Below, piece after piece: positions 18,101 through 27,624 of a DNA stretch of 36,572 nt. Where the stretch lies: the NCBI RefSeq assembly GCF_000485595.1, contig NW_014577551.1:67171-103742 (forward strand), read 5' to 3'. The DNA is from Priapulus caudatus (lineage: Eukaryota; Priapulida; Priapulimorpha; Priapulimorphida; Priapulidae). Within the stretch, counting starts at the first letter, position 1. Every line of letters begins with the position of its first letter. The notes below the pieces were generated by a model that saw nothing but the letters and a program-made list of their open reading frames with translations, searched no databases and was not told the origin of the DNA. The translations under genes and the position numbers were made by a program.

Positions 18101-21100
18101 AGGTGTGGAGAAGAGGCGGGAGAAGCTGGTGAGATGAAGGAGGAGGGGGGAGAAGGGAGAAGGTAGTGGAGGAGGGAGAGAAGGCGAGAAGGTGGTGAAC
18201 GGAGGGGCAGAAGGGAGGTGAGAGGTGGTGGAAGGGAGAGGGGGAGGGAAGCTGGGAGAAGAGGAAGGAGAGAAGGGAGATGGTGGAGGAGGAGGGGGAC
18301 GAAGGGAGAAAGGGATTAAGGAGGGGAGAAGGAGAGCTGGTGGAAGAGGAGGGGAGAAAAGGAGAGAGTGGGTGGAGGAGGGGAGAAAGCTGGTGGAACG
18401 AGGAGAGGGGACAAGAGAGAAGGTGGTGGAGGAGGGGAGAACTGCGTGAGAAGGAGGAGGGGAGAAGGGAGAAGGGGGTGGAGAAGGAAGATTGGAGAAG
18501 CTGTGGAGAAAGAGGAAGGGGAAAAGGGAGAAGCTGGTGGAGAAGGAGGAAAGGGAGAAGGAGAATGGTGGTGAGAAAGAGGAGGGGGGAGCTTGGTGGA
18601 AATGAGGAAGGGGAGAAGGAGCAGCTGGTGTGATGAAGGAGGAAGGGAGAAGGAGAAGGTGGTGGAGAAGGAGGAGGGGGAGAGCTGGCAGAGAATGGAG
18701 GAGCGGAGAAAGAAGAAGCCTGGTGGAGAGGAGAGTGGAAGAAGATGAGAAGCGTGCTGCGGGCGGTCATTTCATTGATTATCAGGGGAGCGCGGTTGGC
18801 AGATCTCTCCCTTCTCCCTTCCTTCTCGCACCAGCTTCCTTCTCCCCTCCTTATCCGCCTCTCTTCCCCTCCTCCTCCACCATCTCGCCTGCTCCACCTT
18901 CCCTCTCCGGCTCCACCACTTTCCCTTCTCCCCCTGCCCCATCCACCTTCTCCTTCTCCCCTCCTCCACCACTTCGTCCTCTCCCCTTCAGCTCTCCCTC
19001 CTCCTCCACTAGCCTTCTCCCTTCGTCCCCCTCCTCCTTCTCCACCAGCTTCTCCCGCGCCCTCCTTCTCCACCACCTTCTCCCCCTTGCTCCCCCTCCA
19101 CAATCCCTTCCAGCCCCTCTCTCTCGCACCTTCTCCCTTTCCTCCTTCTCCTCCGCCAGCTTCTCCCGTTCTCCCCCTTCCTCATTCTCCACCAGCTTTC
19201 ATCCAATCGCTCCATTCTCCACCCTTTCTCTCTTCTCCCCTCCTCCTGCCTCTACCCAGCTTCTCCCCTCCTCCACCACCGTCTCTTCTCCCCCCTCCTT
19301 CTGCCACGCACTTCTTCTCCCCCTCCTCTTCCAACACCTTTCCGCTTCTGACCACTCAGCTGTCTCCCCTCCTCGCTTCTCCACCAGCTTCTCCCTTCCT
19401 GCCTTCTCCACCACCTTCTCCCTTCTCGCCCTTCCGTCCGTCTCCACCAGCCTTCATCTCCGCTCCTCGACCACTTCTGCCTTTCTCTCGCCGTCCCTCT
19501 TCCACGCAGCTTCCTTCCTCCCCCCCTTATCCCCGTTCTCCTTCTCCCCCTCCTCCTCTCCACCATCATCCGCTTCTCTCCTCCTTCTGCTCCTCTCCTT
19601 TCCTCTTACTCACCACTTTTCCCCCTCCAACCACCTCTCCTTCTCCCCTCGTTCCACCACTTTTTTTTCACCCTCTGCGCTTCTGCCCCCTCCACCACCT
19701 TCTCTTCCCTTTCCCCTCTCCCACTTCTGGCCCCTCTACCTTCTCCACGCATCTCGCTCCTTCTCCACCACGCTTGCTCTCTCCGCCACCTTGCCTGCTT
19801 CTGCCACCACTTCTCATCTGTCTCCACCAGCCTTCTCCCCCCGCCTCCTCCTCCACCAGCTCTCCCTTCTACCGCCCTCCTCTCTCCACCAGCTTCCTCT
19901 TCTGCCCCACTCCTTCCCTTTCCTCCTTCTCCACCAGTCCTTCTCCAAGCTTCTCCCCTCCTCACACCTTCTCCCACTCTCCCCCTCCTCCTTCTCGCAC
20001 CAGCTTCTGCCCCGTCCTCCACCCCTGCTGATCTCCTGCTCCCCGCCCTCTCTCTTCTCCAACACCTTCTCCTTCTCGCCCTCCTCCCTGCCACCACCTT
20101 CTCTTCTCCCCTCCTCTTCTCCACCACTTCCCCTTCCTCCTTCTCCACTACCTTCTCCCTTCCCCCTTCCTCCTTCTCCTCCACCTTCTCTCCTTCTCCC
20201 TTCCTGCATTCCTAAGCCATATTGAGTCAGTCCACACGGCCGCCGTGCGTATAGGCCATATGTGAATCTGGCCCACACGGCCGCCGCCTTGCGTGAATCC
20301 CTATCCCATAGGCAACCATAGTCAGTTCCAATCACGCTTCCCATAGGCAACACACGGTTAGATGGCGCGTCGGTGCGGGATTGCGCCTCGTTTCATTCGA
20401 AGTTCATGCTTTGGGTATTATATTTGGAAGTTGGTAAATTGACTTTCGAATTTCTCCTGATAGGCGGATTTATCGGCGCGCACGTAAATTCATTGGCAAA
20501 GCTGGTAAAGTTGATTTGAAGTAAATAAGCTGATTCTTTTGTTATGTAATAATGTAGCTTTTATGAATTCGATTTGTAGAATACACTGATTACTTATGTG
20601 ACTTGATTCGTACTTGTTCGCGTAAAGATCGATTTGTAACTGTTATACGAATTAATTTAGAATCTTGTAATTGATTCGTACAAACAGTGTAAATGAATTC
20701 GTAGCTGTTATGAATTGATTTGTAGATACCTGACTACTATGTGAGCTTGGATTGTGTATTTTTCGTAAAATGATTCTTGTCTAAATGCTATAAATAATTT
20801 TGAGAATCTTAGTAATTATTCGTAAAACATGTAAAATAAATTGTGGCTTTTTATGAATTGATGTTGGTATGATACATGATTACTATTGACTTGATTTGTA
20901 ATTTCGTAAATTATTTGTAATGTTATAAAATTAATTTAAAATCTTGTATAATTGATCGTAAACATGTTAATAAATGTAGCTTTGTATGAATTGATTTACA
21001 AAAGCAGTAGACTGTTTGTAGATACATGATTAATTGTGACTTTGTAATTTGTAATATTGTAGACAATACTAACTTGATTTGTATTGTTCGGTAACATTGA

Positions 21101-23695
21101 TTTGAATGTTATAAATTAATTTAAAATCTTAGTAAATTGATTCCTAAACATGTTAATAATTGTAACTATATAACTTATGTTTCTATAAATAATTGCTTAC
21201 TTTATGTCAACTTAATTTTTAAACTTTGTAAATTGATGATTTAATGCATTGTAAATTGATTTGAGATTCTAGTTTAAAATTCTTTAGAAATGAGTATTTT
21301 CCGAGGGTTAATGGCTTGGCGCATAGTATTGAACCCTTTGGACTACCACAGCGGTTTAGCTAAATCCCACCATCCATCAGCAGAAGTACCGCAAGTAGAC
21401 GTTAGATGAGCGTGTCCGCTCCGCGCACTTGTTGTGGAAATATTGGTAGAACCTGTAACTTGTGCTGTTTTTACCCGGCATGAGTTGTCATGGAAATTTG
21501 GCACACAGGGCTGATATAACATGTGCTATATATATATAGGATATACTGTATATAATATAATTTGATCGACTAAATCATCATAATTTAAATATAAATGTTA
21601 AATACAAAATTAAATTTTTATTTTTATTTTAAATGCTTTAAATTAAAATTTAAAATATAAATTTTAATCATAAATTTTAAATAAAATATATAATTTCATG
21701 ACAATCGGTAAAAAAGTGCAGAAGCTAACAAGTTCAGAATATTTCGACAAAAAATGTTGTTACCATGGCAACGATGACTCCGCCCACACCAAAAACGATT
21801 GGCGTCTTCGCTTTACGATAACGCACCTTCATGCGAAATTGGAAGATGATTCGAGAAGAACTGCAGCCGGTAGAGCGTTCACAAGGAAATCTCTGCGGCG
21901 GCGGCGGCGCGACGATGCCAAACCCATAGTATCCCCACGTACTTCGTTCAGGGGATACAATTATATACAGTAATATTGAGTTATCAATCAAACTCTCTCT
22001 TTCGTTCAGAAGCGGAAAAAGGAGATTGAAGATGCAGAAGGTCCCACGAGAAGCGCTTTTGTAGAGACGGTTAGTATATTTTTATACAAGAATTCGCCAA
22101 CCAATTGTCTTTGATTGTTGACCAGTGAACATTTATTGTAAGTATTGCATCAGACAGGGATGTACATTTGTACCGACGTCACGTCATAAGCAGGTTACTC
22201 ATGACATGATTTGCTGATTTGTGTTTGATGCATTCTGAAACTCAGAAGTGCATATGGTAACATTGTTGTTATTCATCTCCTTGAGACAAAATAGCAGTGA
22301 AACTTTCCTTGGTGGTTTACTTATGGCGTATCAACTGCATGTGAATATTAGATCCTAGTTATGTATCTTAAGAGACTATGGGATAGAGAGATAGAGACCT
22401 ACCCGCATTATTTGTTAATGTGAAAATGTTAGTCAAGTACACTTGTTGCGATATCTTTGCTACATTGATATGTTTGAGATTTTGATCAGCATTGCAGGTT
22501 ATTTTTTTGCTTTACAGACATTAAAATATCTTCAGCAAATGAGACTAAATATAACGATGAACCGGAATAATCCATGGACAATCACAAAGAATCACATCGC
22601 AGTTTCATTTAGGAAAGCAGTAAGTCAACACATATACTTATTACATAATGGAGATGCCATATTTCTCCACGAGTCTCCCAACACCTTGTCTTCAATATAT
22701 GCATCCACCTGCCTCCCCGCTTCTCGTCTTCAGTGTGTTTCACCACACATAGCGGACTCAGGAGGAACTCTGTGAATTAATAATTTCAAACAAAAGTACT
22801 TTTTTGTTGTGCTTACTAGGATGTACATGGTTATGGTCATTATGAATTTGACATGATAGCGAGTCTTTACATGAATTGGTGAATATATCGTTTTGCTATA
22901 TTTGCCATATAGGATCTCTCTACATCAGGGTACCGATTTATTGCTAATTTAAATTCTGAACATGTAGAACTTGAGTCATACAAAAAGCTAAAAGCATGTT
23001 AATTATGTGTTCTTGACGCAAGTACACCTAAAAGCACAATAATTTTAAATTGGCAGGGTGTTGTCGTGCCAGAGTATGCGATAACCATGCCGAATGACCC
23101 AATAACCAGCGACAACCCTCGCGATTTTGAAATTCAGCTCATGGTGAGTCTCTTCTGTGCCTTGGCCACAGGTAACGATCGCACACCGTGGCAAGTGTTA
23201 TATCTTGAGCCAACGAAATAACTAGAGCATAATACAATACTGGCAAGATTTGGGAATCGTGTCTCAGTCACAGTCGAATTTCATCGCTTTTTTACTGATA
23301 GGCTAGAGAATATCGTAGCATATTAACAACTTGCAGCATTGCAAACTTTATGGAGAACGTTCAGCGACTTATGCCTATGGCTATCCTAATAGTTTTGCCT
23401 GTCACTCGCATGTCACGTACCTTGACTACCACCATGCTTGTGCGTATATATAAGCACTACACCTGATGGCTCTTGCTCCGACAGAATATTGTCGCGCGCG
23501 TCTCTAGCTTGCGATCATCCGTGGAATATCTCTACGCAGGTGAATCGGACGGACGAGGTGACCGTGCCGTGTCACATGTTCCTCTACGCTAGCGGCAACG
23601 TGAATCGGGCTGCGCCGGACGACAAGGGCGCGTATGGCAAGCTCGCGGAAGCAGAGATGTCGACCCCCGATCAGCCGACGAATCCTTCGCCGTGA
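12050..23695 (+). CDS. MRPL9: Mitochondrial ribosomal protein L9 (bL9m), complete, 7 exons
   Basis: Exons are 12050-12181, 14345-14519, 14678-14802, 22010-22069, 22518-22619, 23057-23143 and 23540-23695. All join in frame to 278 residues, close to the usual animal length (about 267). Residues 1-44 are rich in Arg, Ser, Thr and Leu with no acidic residue before Asp30, consistent with a mitochondrial presequence. Residues 45-103 include WTPPLNKLPRYEDD and HVYELVEHRD, the animal-specific N-terminal part. Residues 103-130 are the bL9 domain (GIGMKGDIVKVKLNLARDQL, then LPSGQAVYCSPEN). Residues 145-198 carry a basic linker and helix, and 199-245 the C-terminal domain. bL9m is a structural protein of the mitoribosomal large subunit. 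Intron 3 is 7.2 kb and filled by a giant inverted repeat. Confidence 0.87.
12237..12385. repeat. ACT/AGT trinucleotide microsatellite
   Basis: Irregular TACTACTAG/TAGTAGTAC triplets with frequent strand-switching of the unit, at the start of MRPL9 intron 1. Confidence 0.95.
12392..12827. mobile_element. TIR element (436 bp) carrying two tandem 87-bp hairpins
   Basis: Inverted ends share GGGTCTATGTCCCCCAGG and the following GTACTGCCGGAAC (left about 12403-12440, right about 12790-12820). The 8-bp direct repeat GGTAGTGG flanks it (12384-12391, 12828-12835), with the caution that it lies near GTAGTG simple sequence. Inside, an 87-bp unit starting AAGGATAGAGATGATG is repeated at 12471 and 12558. 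Each unit can fold, with GTCCAGT...ACTGGAC arms. Confidence 0.75.
13214..13746. mobile_element. Non-autonomous TIR element with 9-bp TSD (533 bp, Mutator-like by TSD length)
   Basis: TSD GGCTCTGAG lies at 13205-13213 and 13747-13755. TIRs of about 45 bp contain CCCATACTAAAGTGGTACGC followed by ATG-TCGTCA. There is no coding capacity. A 9-bp TSD is typical of Mutator-like elements, but TIR identity was not checked. The neighbouring intron 1 stretches 12836-13204 and 13756-14344 show nothing recognised. Confidence 0.82.
14345..14519 (+). CDS. MRPL9: MRPL9 exon 2
   Basis: 175 bp between acceptor TTACACAG and donor GTATCC (a weak donor, GT at 14520-14521). It encodes residues 45-102 plus one base, with the MRPL9-like stretches KRKWTPPLNKLPRYEDD and RFHVYELVEHRDS followed by PLKPLEVLLVENVE. 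The first base of Gly103 ends the exon. Confidence 0.85.
14678..14802 (+). CDS. MRPL9: MRPL9 exon 3: bL9 core domain
   Basis: 125 bp between acceptor GTGTGACAG and donor GTAAGG. It completes Gly103 and encodes IGMKGDIVKVKLNLARDQLL then PSGQAVYCSPEN, which matches the bacterial and mitochondrial L9 pattern G-x-x-G-D-x-V-x-V...R...LLP-x-G-x-A. It ends in phase 0. Confidence 0.9.
15160..15345 (+). repeat. Dispersed-repeat fragment with AGGTCA array
   Basis: AGGTCA occurs at 15168-15173 and 15179-15184 (direct repeat, 5-base spacing), and at 15301-15306 and 15313-15318. AGGTCG-CAG-TGACCT (15324-15338) forms an inverted repeat with 3-base spacing. Such AGGTCA-rich segments are common in invertebrate dispersed repeats. 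Confidence 0.55.
15361..15465 (+). repeat. Dispersed repeat segment, inverted partner at 21751-21857
   Basis: GGCATGAAGGTGCGTTATGG, CGCCAATCGTTTTTGGTGTG and TCATCGTTGCCATGGTAACA also occur on the opposite strand at 21751-21857 with about 90% identity by eye. A short hairpin (AGCTCATCTGAC...GTCAGATGCAGCT) follows at about 15466. The stretch 15500-16570 shows C-rich GCCCGTCCG runs but no gene. Confidence 0.75.
17645..18756 (+). repeat. Purine-rich minisatellite (left inner arm)
   Basis: About 1.1 kb is almost only A and G, with units like GAAGCTGGTGGAGAAGGAGG and GGGAGAAGG about 30 bp apart. GCTGGTGG recurs at least seven times. Long open frames in any frame reflect the absence of stop codons in such sequence. 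Confidence 0.92.
18795..20213 (+). repeat. Pyrimidine-rich minisatellite (right inner arm)
   Basis: About 1.4 kb of CTTCTCC/CTCCACCAGCTTCTCCC units, the reverse complement of the left array but some 300 bp longer. The Ser/Pro/Leu-rich frames here are not genes. Confidence 0.92.
21751..21857 (-). repeat. Inverted partner of the 15361-15465 repeat
   Basis: The reverse complement of this stretch matches 15361-15465 closely, differing by scattered substitutions. The two copies bracket the giant inverted repeat in MRPL9 intron 3. AT-rich sequence with no recognised feature lies at 21480-21700. Confidence 0.75.
22010..22069 (+). CDS. MRPL9: MRPL9 exon 4: basic helix linker
   Basis: A 60-bp exon encoding 20 residues (KRKKEIEDAEGPTRSAFVET) between acceptor TTTCGTTCAG and donor GTTAGT. 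Phase is 0 at both ends. It lies 7.2 kb after exon 3, beyond the giant inverted repeat. Confidence 0.72.
22518..22619 (+). CDS. MRPL9: MRPL9 exon 5
   Basis: 102 bp (34 codons) between acceptor TTTGCTTTACAG and a perfect donor GTAAGT. It encodes TLKYLQQMRLNITMNRNNPW and following residues up to FRKA. In known MRPL9 proteins this segment reads as a helix and strand followed by a W-containing stretch. Phase 0 at both ends. Confidence 0.8.
23057..23143 (+). CDS. MRPL9: MRPL9 exon 6
   Basis: 87 bp (29 codons) between acceptor ATTGGCAG and donor GTGAGT. It encodes GVVVPEYAITMPNDPITSDN and then PRDFEIQLM, resembling the family stretch in which a VV-P motif precedes 'EPIT' and an EV-V strand. Phase 0 at both ends. 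Confidence 0.8.
23540..23695 (+). CDS. MRPL9: MRPL9 exon 7 and stop codon
   Basis: 156 bp from acceptor TCTACGCAG to the TGA stop at 23693-23695. It starts VNRTDEVTVPCHMFLYA, matching the final beta strand of the L9 C-terminal domain. A Pro/Ala/Asp-rich tail of about 35 residues follows and is probably lineage-specific. An AG about 65 bases upstream (before AATATTGTC) could serve as an alternative acceptor; I preferred 23540 because it keeps the family strand continuous. Confidence 0.78.
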   Translation: MNRTDEVTVPCHMFLYASGNVNRAAPDDKGAYGKLAEAEMSTPDQPTNPSP

Positions 23696-24082
23696 AGCTG
23701 CCTGCGATATCTGTACGCTAGATTTGCGTGTTTAGTTGATTTGGGTTTGCTCCGAATTTCGATTTAGGCGCCAAGTAAATGATTTGATTCGATAAGTGGT
23801 TTGGCCGACGCAGTTCCCTTTGTACGAAGGTTTTTGTGGCGATACTTGCACAAGCTGATGTTGTTAAGATTGTTGTGACACAAAAGCAGTTATTTCTTAT
23901 ATAATTACCATTGTAAATATAATTGATTTAGTAGAAAGTGAATATGGCTGCTTTGTTGTAAAATGTCCTGCATGAATGCATATTGTACATTTCTAATAGA
24001 TAATGTTAAGCCGTGCAATCTTGTTTATTATCAACAATTTTTACATTTTTGTGAAATGTAGAAACCTACAATATATACCTGT
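23696..24082 (+). other. Probable MRPL9 3' untranslated region and downstream AT-rich sequence
   Basis: Non-coding sequence after the stop codon. No AATAAA was found near the stop; AT-rich stretches from about 23900 could hold a variant polyadenylation signal. It ends at the target-site duplication of the element at 24091. Confidence 0.4.
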
Positions 24083-24090
24083 GCAATCAC

Positions 24091-25851
24091 TAGTGATGTC
24101 CCGATCATCGATTATAGTCTCAAATTCGATAATCGATTATGAAAACAAATAATCGATTATCGAAAATACCAAAACAAACAAACAAGGAACTGTACTCACG
24201 ATGTGTGAATTGATATGACAAGTAGAGCACAAGTCTTGTCAGTCCTTGTGTTTTAAGATAACACAATACAGGCTAACCAGACGAACATGTCTACTCGACG
24301 AAGTACAACTACAAGTAGTTATCCTTCGCACGCAGTGCCGCGGAGGAAATTGTTTTCGTGGCCGTTTCGGTTTCGTGTATGTGCCGGTGTGTATGTCTGT
24401 GTGTCTGTCCTTTCGATATCTTTGCAACCGTAAGAGGTAGAAACTTCAAACTTGGTCCACAGCTGCATCTTATGGGGCGAGAGAACCCTATTGATTCTGA
24501 GCCATTTCCATCCAAGGTCAAGGTCGCAGGGTCATTAACTATATTTCGAACACTGATACGTACGTATGCAGAGCACTGGCAGCAAGATCAAGCCCGCACG
24601 TACAGCACACACGCGGCGCCATTGACTATATATACAACATGGTGTCGAACTCGCCGGCAGTCGCCGCCGCAGTTTCCACAACTCACCGTTTTAAATCAGT
24701 TACAACTCAGACAATCGGCCCGCCAGAATGCGCTTAAATCACAGAAATTCCTCAAATATACATGCTAAATGATCCTTAGCCTGCTACGCGTGAAGAAGGC
24801 GGCTGGCTGAACCGTTGGCGGCTGCGCTGATTGGCTGCAGCAAGTTTAATGCGCAGACAGGCTGCGAAACTACGCTTGTTGACATCGCGGGTGAGTCATG
24901 GTATGCGCAGCCGCCAACGGTTCAGCCAGCCGCCTTCTTCACGCGTAGCAGGCTATTAAAGGATCATTTAGCATGTATATTTGAGGAATTTCTGTGATTT
25001 AAGCGCATTCTGGCGAGCCGATTGTCAAAATTGGCGGGTGTATATTGTTAAGCAATGTTCCGCGATTCCAACTATAGTTGGAAAGTGGCATCACCTGCAG
25101 GAACACCTTGTAGTTGTAACTGATTTAAAACGGTGAGTTGTGGAAACTGCGGCGGCGACTGCCGGCGAGTTCGACACCATGTTGTATATATATATAGTCA
25201 ATGGCGCCGCGTGTGTGCTGTACGTGCGGGCTTGATCTTGCTGCCAGTGATGCAGAGCTGCGTGTGTTGTGATATCGATTTATTCCACTGCGCGCGCTAC
25301 AATGCACTGGACCAATGACGAATGCTAACCGTTCCACAAACAGAAACTAGAACAGAAACGACATGCATTCACTTTATATGCAGAAGACTCGAATTATATT
25401 TTTATGCGCAAAGTTCTCTTGCATACGAGACCCAAACTACCGTATAGCACGCATACATCGCATCACACCATATTGCCCCCGAACCCCCCTAATTTGGCAA
25501 CCCAAGGTGTGTGATTTTTCACTCGCCTGCCTTTTCTAAAACACAAGGACTGCTTGATCATGTTTGTTTAAAACTTTTAATGTTTTAATAACGGCATTTA
25601 AACCATTTCTTTTTAAATTGATTAAATACTGTATAGGAACAGACATTGATATACATACAGCAACCGTCACAGAGTTGATACATGATCATAAAGCATGATA
25701 ATATTGAATGCTATGTATAATTGTATATATACAAAGTAAGATTAAATTAAATCTATGCTATTATTAACCGATTATCTGATTATAATCGATTATCGATCGG
25801 TTAAGGGAAACCGATAATCGATTATGAAATTCCAGCCGATTCCCATCACTA
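24091..25851. mobile_element. Non-autonomous hAT-like element (1761 bp) with nested foldback insertion
   Basis: TSD GCAATCAC lies at 24083-24090 and 25852-25859. The ends are TAGTGATG and CATCACTA, fitting the hAT terminal consensus YARNG and the 8-bp TSD of that superfamily. Both subterminal regions carry repeated ATAATCGATTAT palindromes, as expected for transposase-binding repeats. No transposase frame is visible. A 676-bp foldback element with its own TSD sits inside. Confidence 0.83.
24574..25249. mobile_element. Foldback element, copy B (676 bp), 8-bp TSD, inside the hAT-like element
   Basis: TSD ATGCAGAG lies at 24566-24573 and 25250-25257. The ends are CACTGGCAGCAAGATCAAGC and its complement. 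Arms of about 330 bp pair from the ends to near the centre (GAAGAAGGCGGCTGGCTGAA at about 24793 pairs with a stretch at about 24920-24940). The right arm holds an extra segment of about 88 bp (about 25026-25114) absent from the left arm. The ends match copy A at 10191-10388. Confidence 0.87.
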
Positions 25852-25987
25852 GCAATCACTAACAGATGTATACCGAATTATTGTATGCTGAGTAAATACA
25901 CGTACGGATGCATAATCAAATTACCAACAAGCTATAGGCAGGATTATTCTAGTCAATGACTAACTGGCAAGGCCTATTGCATCTAGA

Positions 25988-26125
25988 AACTAAAGCACTC
26001 GGAGAGCACAGACCTCCGCCAAGGCAGCTGAATTCTCTCAATGAAATTTTTTATTAATTAATTAATTAATGAAGTGGAAAAATTAATTAATTAATTAAAT
26101 AATTAATTGGATCCGGATCACCACC
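25988..26125 (+). repeat. Dispersed repeat with TTAATTAA-rich hairpin, inverted partner at 27810-27945
   Basis: AAAGCACTCGGAGAGCACAG followed by ACCTCCGCC, then long TTAATTAATTAA tracts and GGATCCGGATCACCACC. This CTCCGCC repeat type is widespread in marine animal genomes (from memory). The stretch 26130-26900 shows nothing further except poor short frames. Confidence 0.7.
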
Positions 26126-26929
26126 AAAATGTAATCAATTCTAAGTTACCCCATACTAAGTATTTTAACCTTTATATGAATCCTTGTTTTCTGCGGATAC
26201 CATAGTTGGTCCTAGTAAAGCATTTTTGGCAGGTGGGATCTAAGACTAGACGTGCCATTCCTGTGTGAACATTTGTGAAATAACCAACGTCAGGCGATTT
26301 CCCACGACCAAAAACCATTCAACACAATAGTGGGCAGGTTTTGCTATCGGGCGATGCAACTGTGTAAGAGTGTGGGGGGAGGGAGGGGTGCTCGCGTGCG
26401 TGCACGTTTTCCTTTCATTATGCTGTGATTACATTAGGTTTGATCGCATATATTTGTAATTTGGCCACGTTCGTGCACCATAAATGACCCGACCGAAAAA
26501 AACCGTTAGCATGCAATCAACGCTTTGTAATTGTACTGCGAAGATTAGTACACGGTGCGGAAAATGCAGGAAATGTGTGGAAAATATGGCTGAAAGCTAT
26601 ATGGTGTACCTATATCATGCACGGTTTGGCAGCAGCTGCTGTGGTTTCGCTGGAGCAGAATTGGCAGATTATGAAGGGACAGATCATGAGAAAATAATGT
26701 TAAAGGCGATTAATGGCTAAACAGTTATTAGATTAGCATAAATTTTGCATGCATAATCACACTAAGTTTATAGTATAGTCTGCCGTAAACCAAAACGAGA
26801 CAATTAATGAGGTGATTTTTTACCGCCCTCGTTCCGTATCATATGCGTCCTACGGTTATTATTATCCTTGGTATTTCTCCCTCTGTTCCCAAATATAGGT
26901 ACCGTGTAAGCCATAGAAACAATATAGGG

Positions 26930-27118
26930 GGGCCTACTAGCAGGCGCGCAAATCCATTTTGAAAGGTGGGGGGGGGACACCAGTAGCGAGCACGCGAAGG
27001 GAGGGTCTGGGGGGACCTCCCCCAGAAAAATTTTGAAATTAGACCCCCTCGTTTTCTGCGCTAGCAGGGGGGGGTCCGGATCTCCTGGACCCCCCCCCCC
27101 CCCCCTGTACACGCCCTG
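26930..27118 (-). mobile_element. Partial copy of the CAGGGCGTGTACAGG MITE
   Basis: In reverse complement it begins CAGGGCGTGTACAGG and follows the element at 28641-28831 through GGTCCAGGAG-TCCGGACCCCC, CGCAGAAAACGA, GGGTCTAATTT and CCTTCGCGTGCTCGC. The far TIR is degraded or absent. Confidence 0.75.
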
Positions 27119-27147
27119 CAACACACACACACAGCCAACCACCACAC

Positions 27148-27190
<43 letters not shown>
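27119..27190. repeat. (CA)n microsatellite
   Basis: An ACACAC tract next to the MITE end. The following stretch 27191-27620 shows nothing recognised. Confidence 0.95.
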
Positions 27191-27192
<2 letters not shown>

Positions 27193-27624
27193 CATGCATT
27201 TGGTTTGTGATAAGATTACGAAAAGGGTGTCCACATGCACTCATAAAATCAAGAAAACAAAAAGCAGGAAAACCAATCATTTGGTGTTGATGCTGATCAC
27301 CAAATATATTGGTTCGTTATTATTGTTGGTCCAGTCATATCATATATGCGTGTATATATATCATCAACTTGCAATGAAAATTACGTTATTAAAACCGATG
27401 CTCAGTTACTCAGTGTCCTTTTTGCGTGAATATAGCTCGTGTTCCCAGCTTATAATCCTTGAATCAGTGTCTAATGTGAGTGATATCTCCTAAACTTCAT
27501 AAACATACTTTTCTCTTATGAATTTCCCTGCATAAGAATTATTTAATATAAGTAAAAAAAAACGTGTTAAAAAGAAACGGTACTCAATTTATCAAGACAC
27601 ATTTTTCTTAAGTTGTGCATGATC

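Larger units (their letters stand above)
16579..21325. repeat. Giant inverted repeat (about 4.75 kb) in MRPL9 intron 3
   Basis: The left arm reads outward to inward: TATGGCAAGACCATTACCCT; an AT-rich tandem array of about 130-140 bp units (AATCAATTTACAA, CATGTATCTACAAA, ATAAAAGCTACAATTT; about 16640-17330); a unique 290-bp block (GAATTTACGTGCGCGC, GTGTTGCCTATGGGAAG, GGCCGTGTGG); then a purine minisatellite. The right arm carries the same order in reverse complement (pyrimidine array, unique block 20215-20510, AT array 20510-21270, GAGGGTTAATGG). The arms differ by many single-base indels. A unique 35-60 bp spacer lies at about 18757-18795. It is either a real foldback satellite or an assembly/read artefact. 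Confidence 0.85.

Noticed and set aside
17538-19103. 521-residue open frame on the minus strand
   Set aside because: It lies across the purine/pyrimidine minisatellites; Ser/Pro/Leu/Glu-rich translation with no domain, and stop codons are rare there in every frame.
18630-20225. 531-residue open frame on the plus strand
   Set aside because: Same cause: CTTCTCC repeats translated as Ser/Pro/Leu. No start context or motif.
23438-23539. Upstream extension of the last MRPL9 frame
   Set aside because: This part is intron 6; the family-like strand begins only after the AG at 23538-23539.
26484-26720. 78-residue frame with several Cys
   Set aside because: No recognised motif spacing, no splice support, repeat-rich surroundings.
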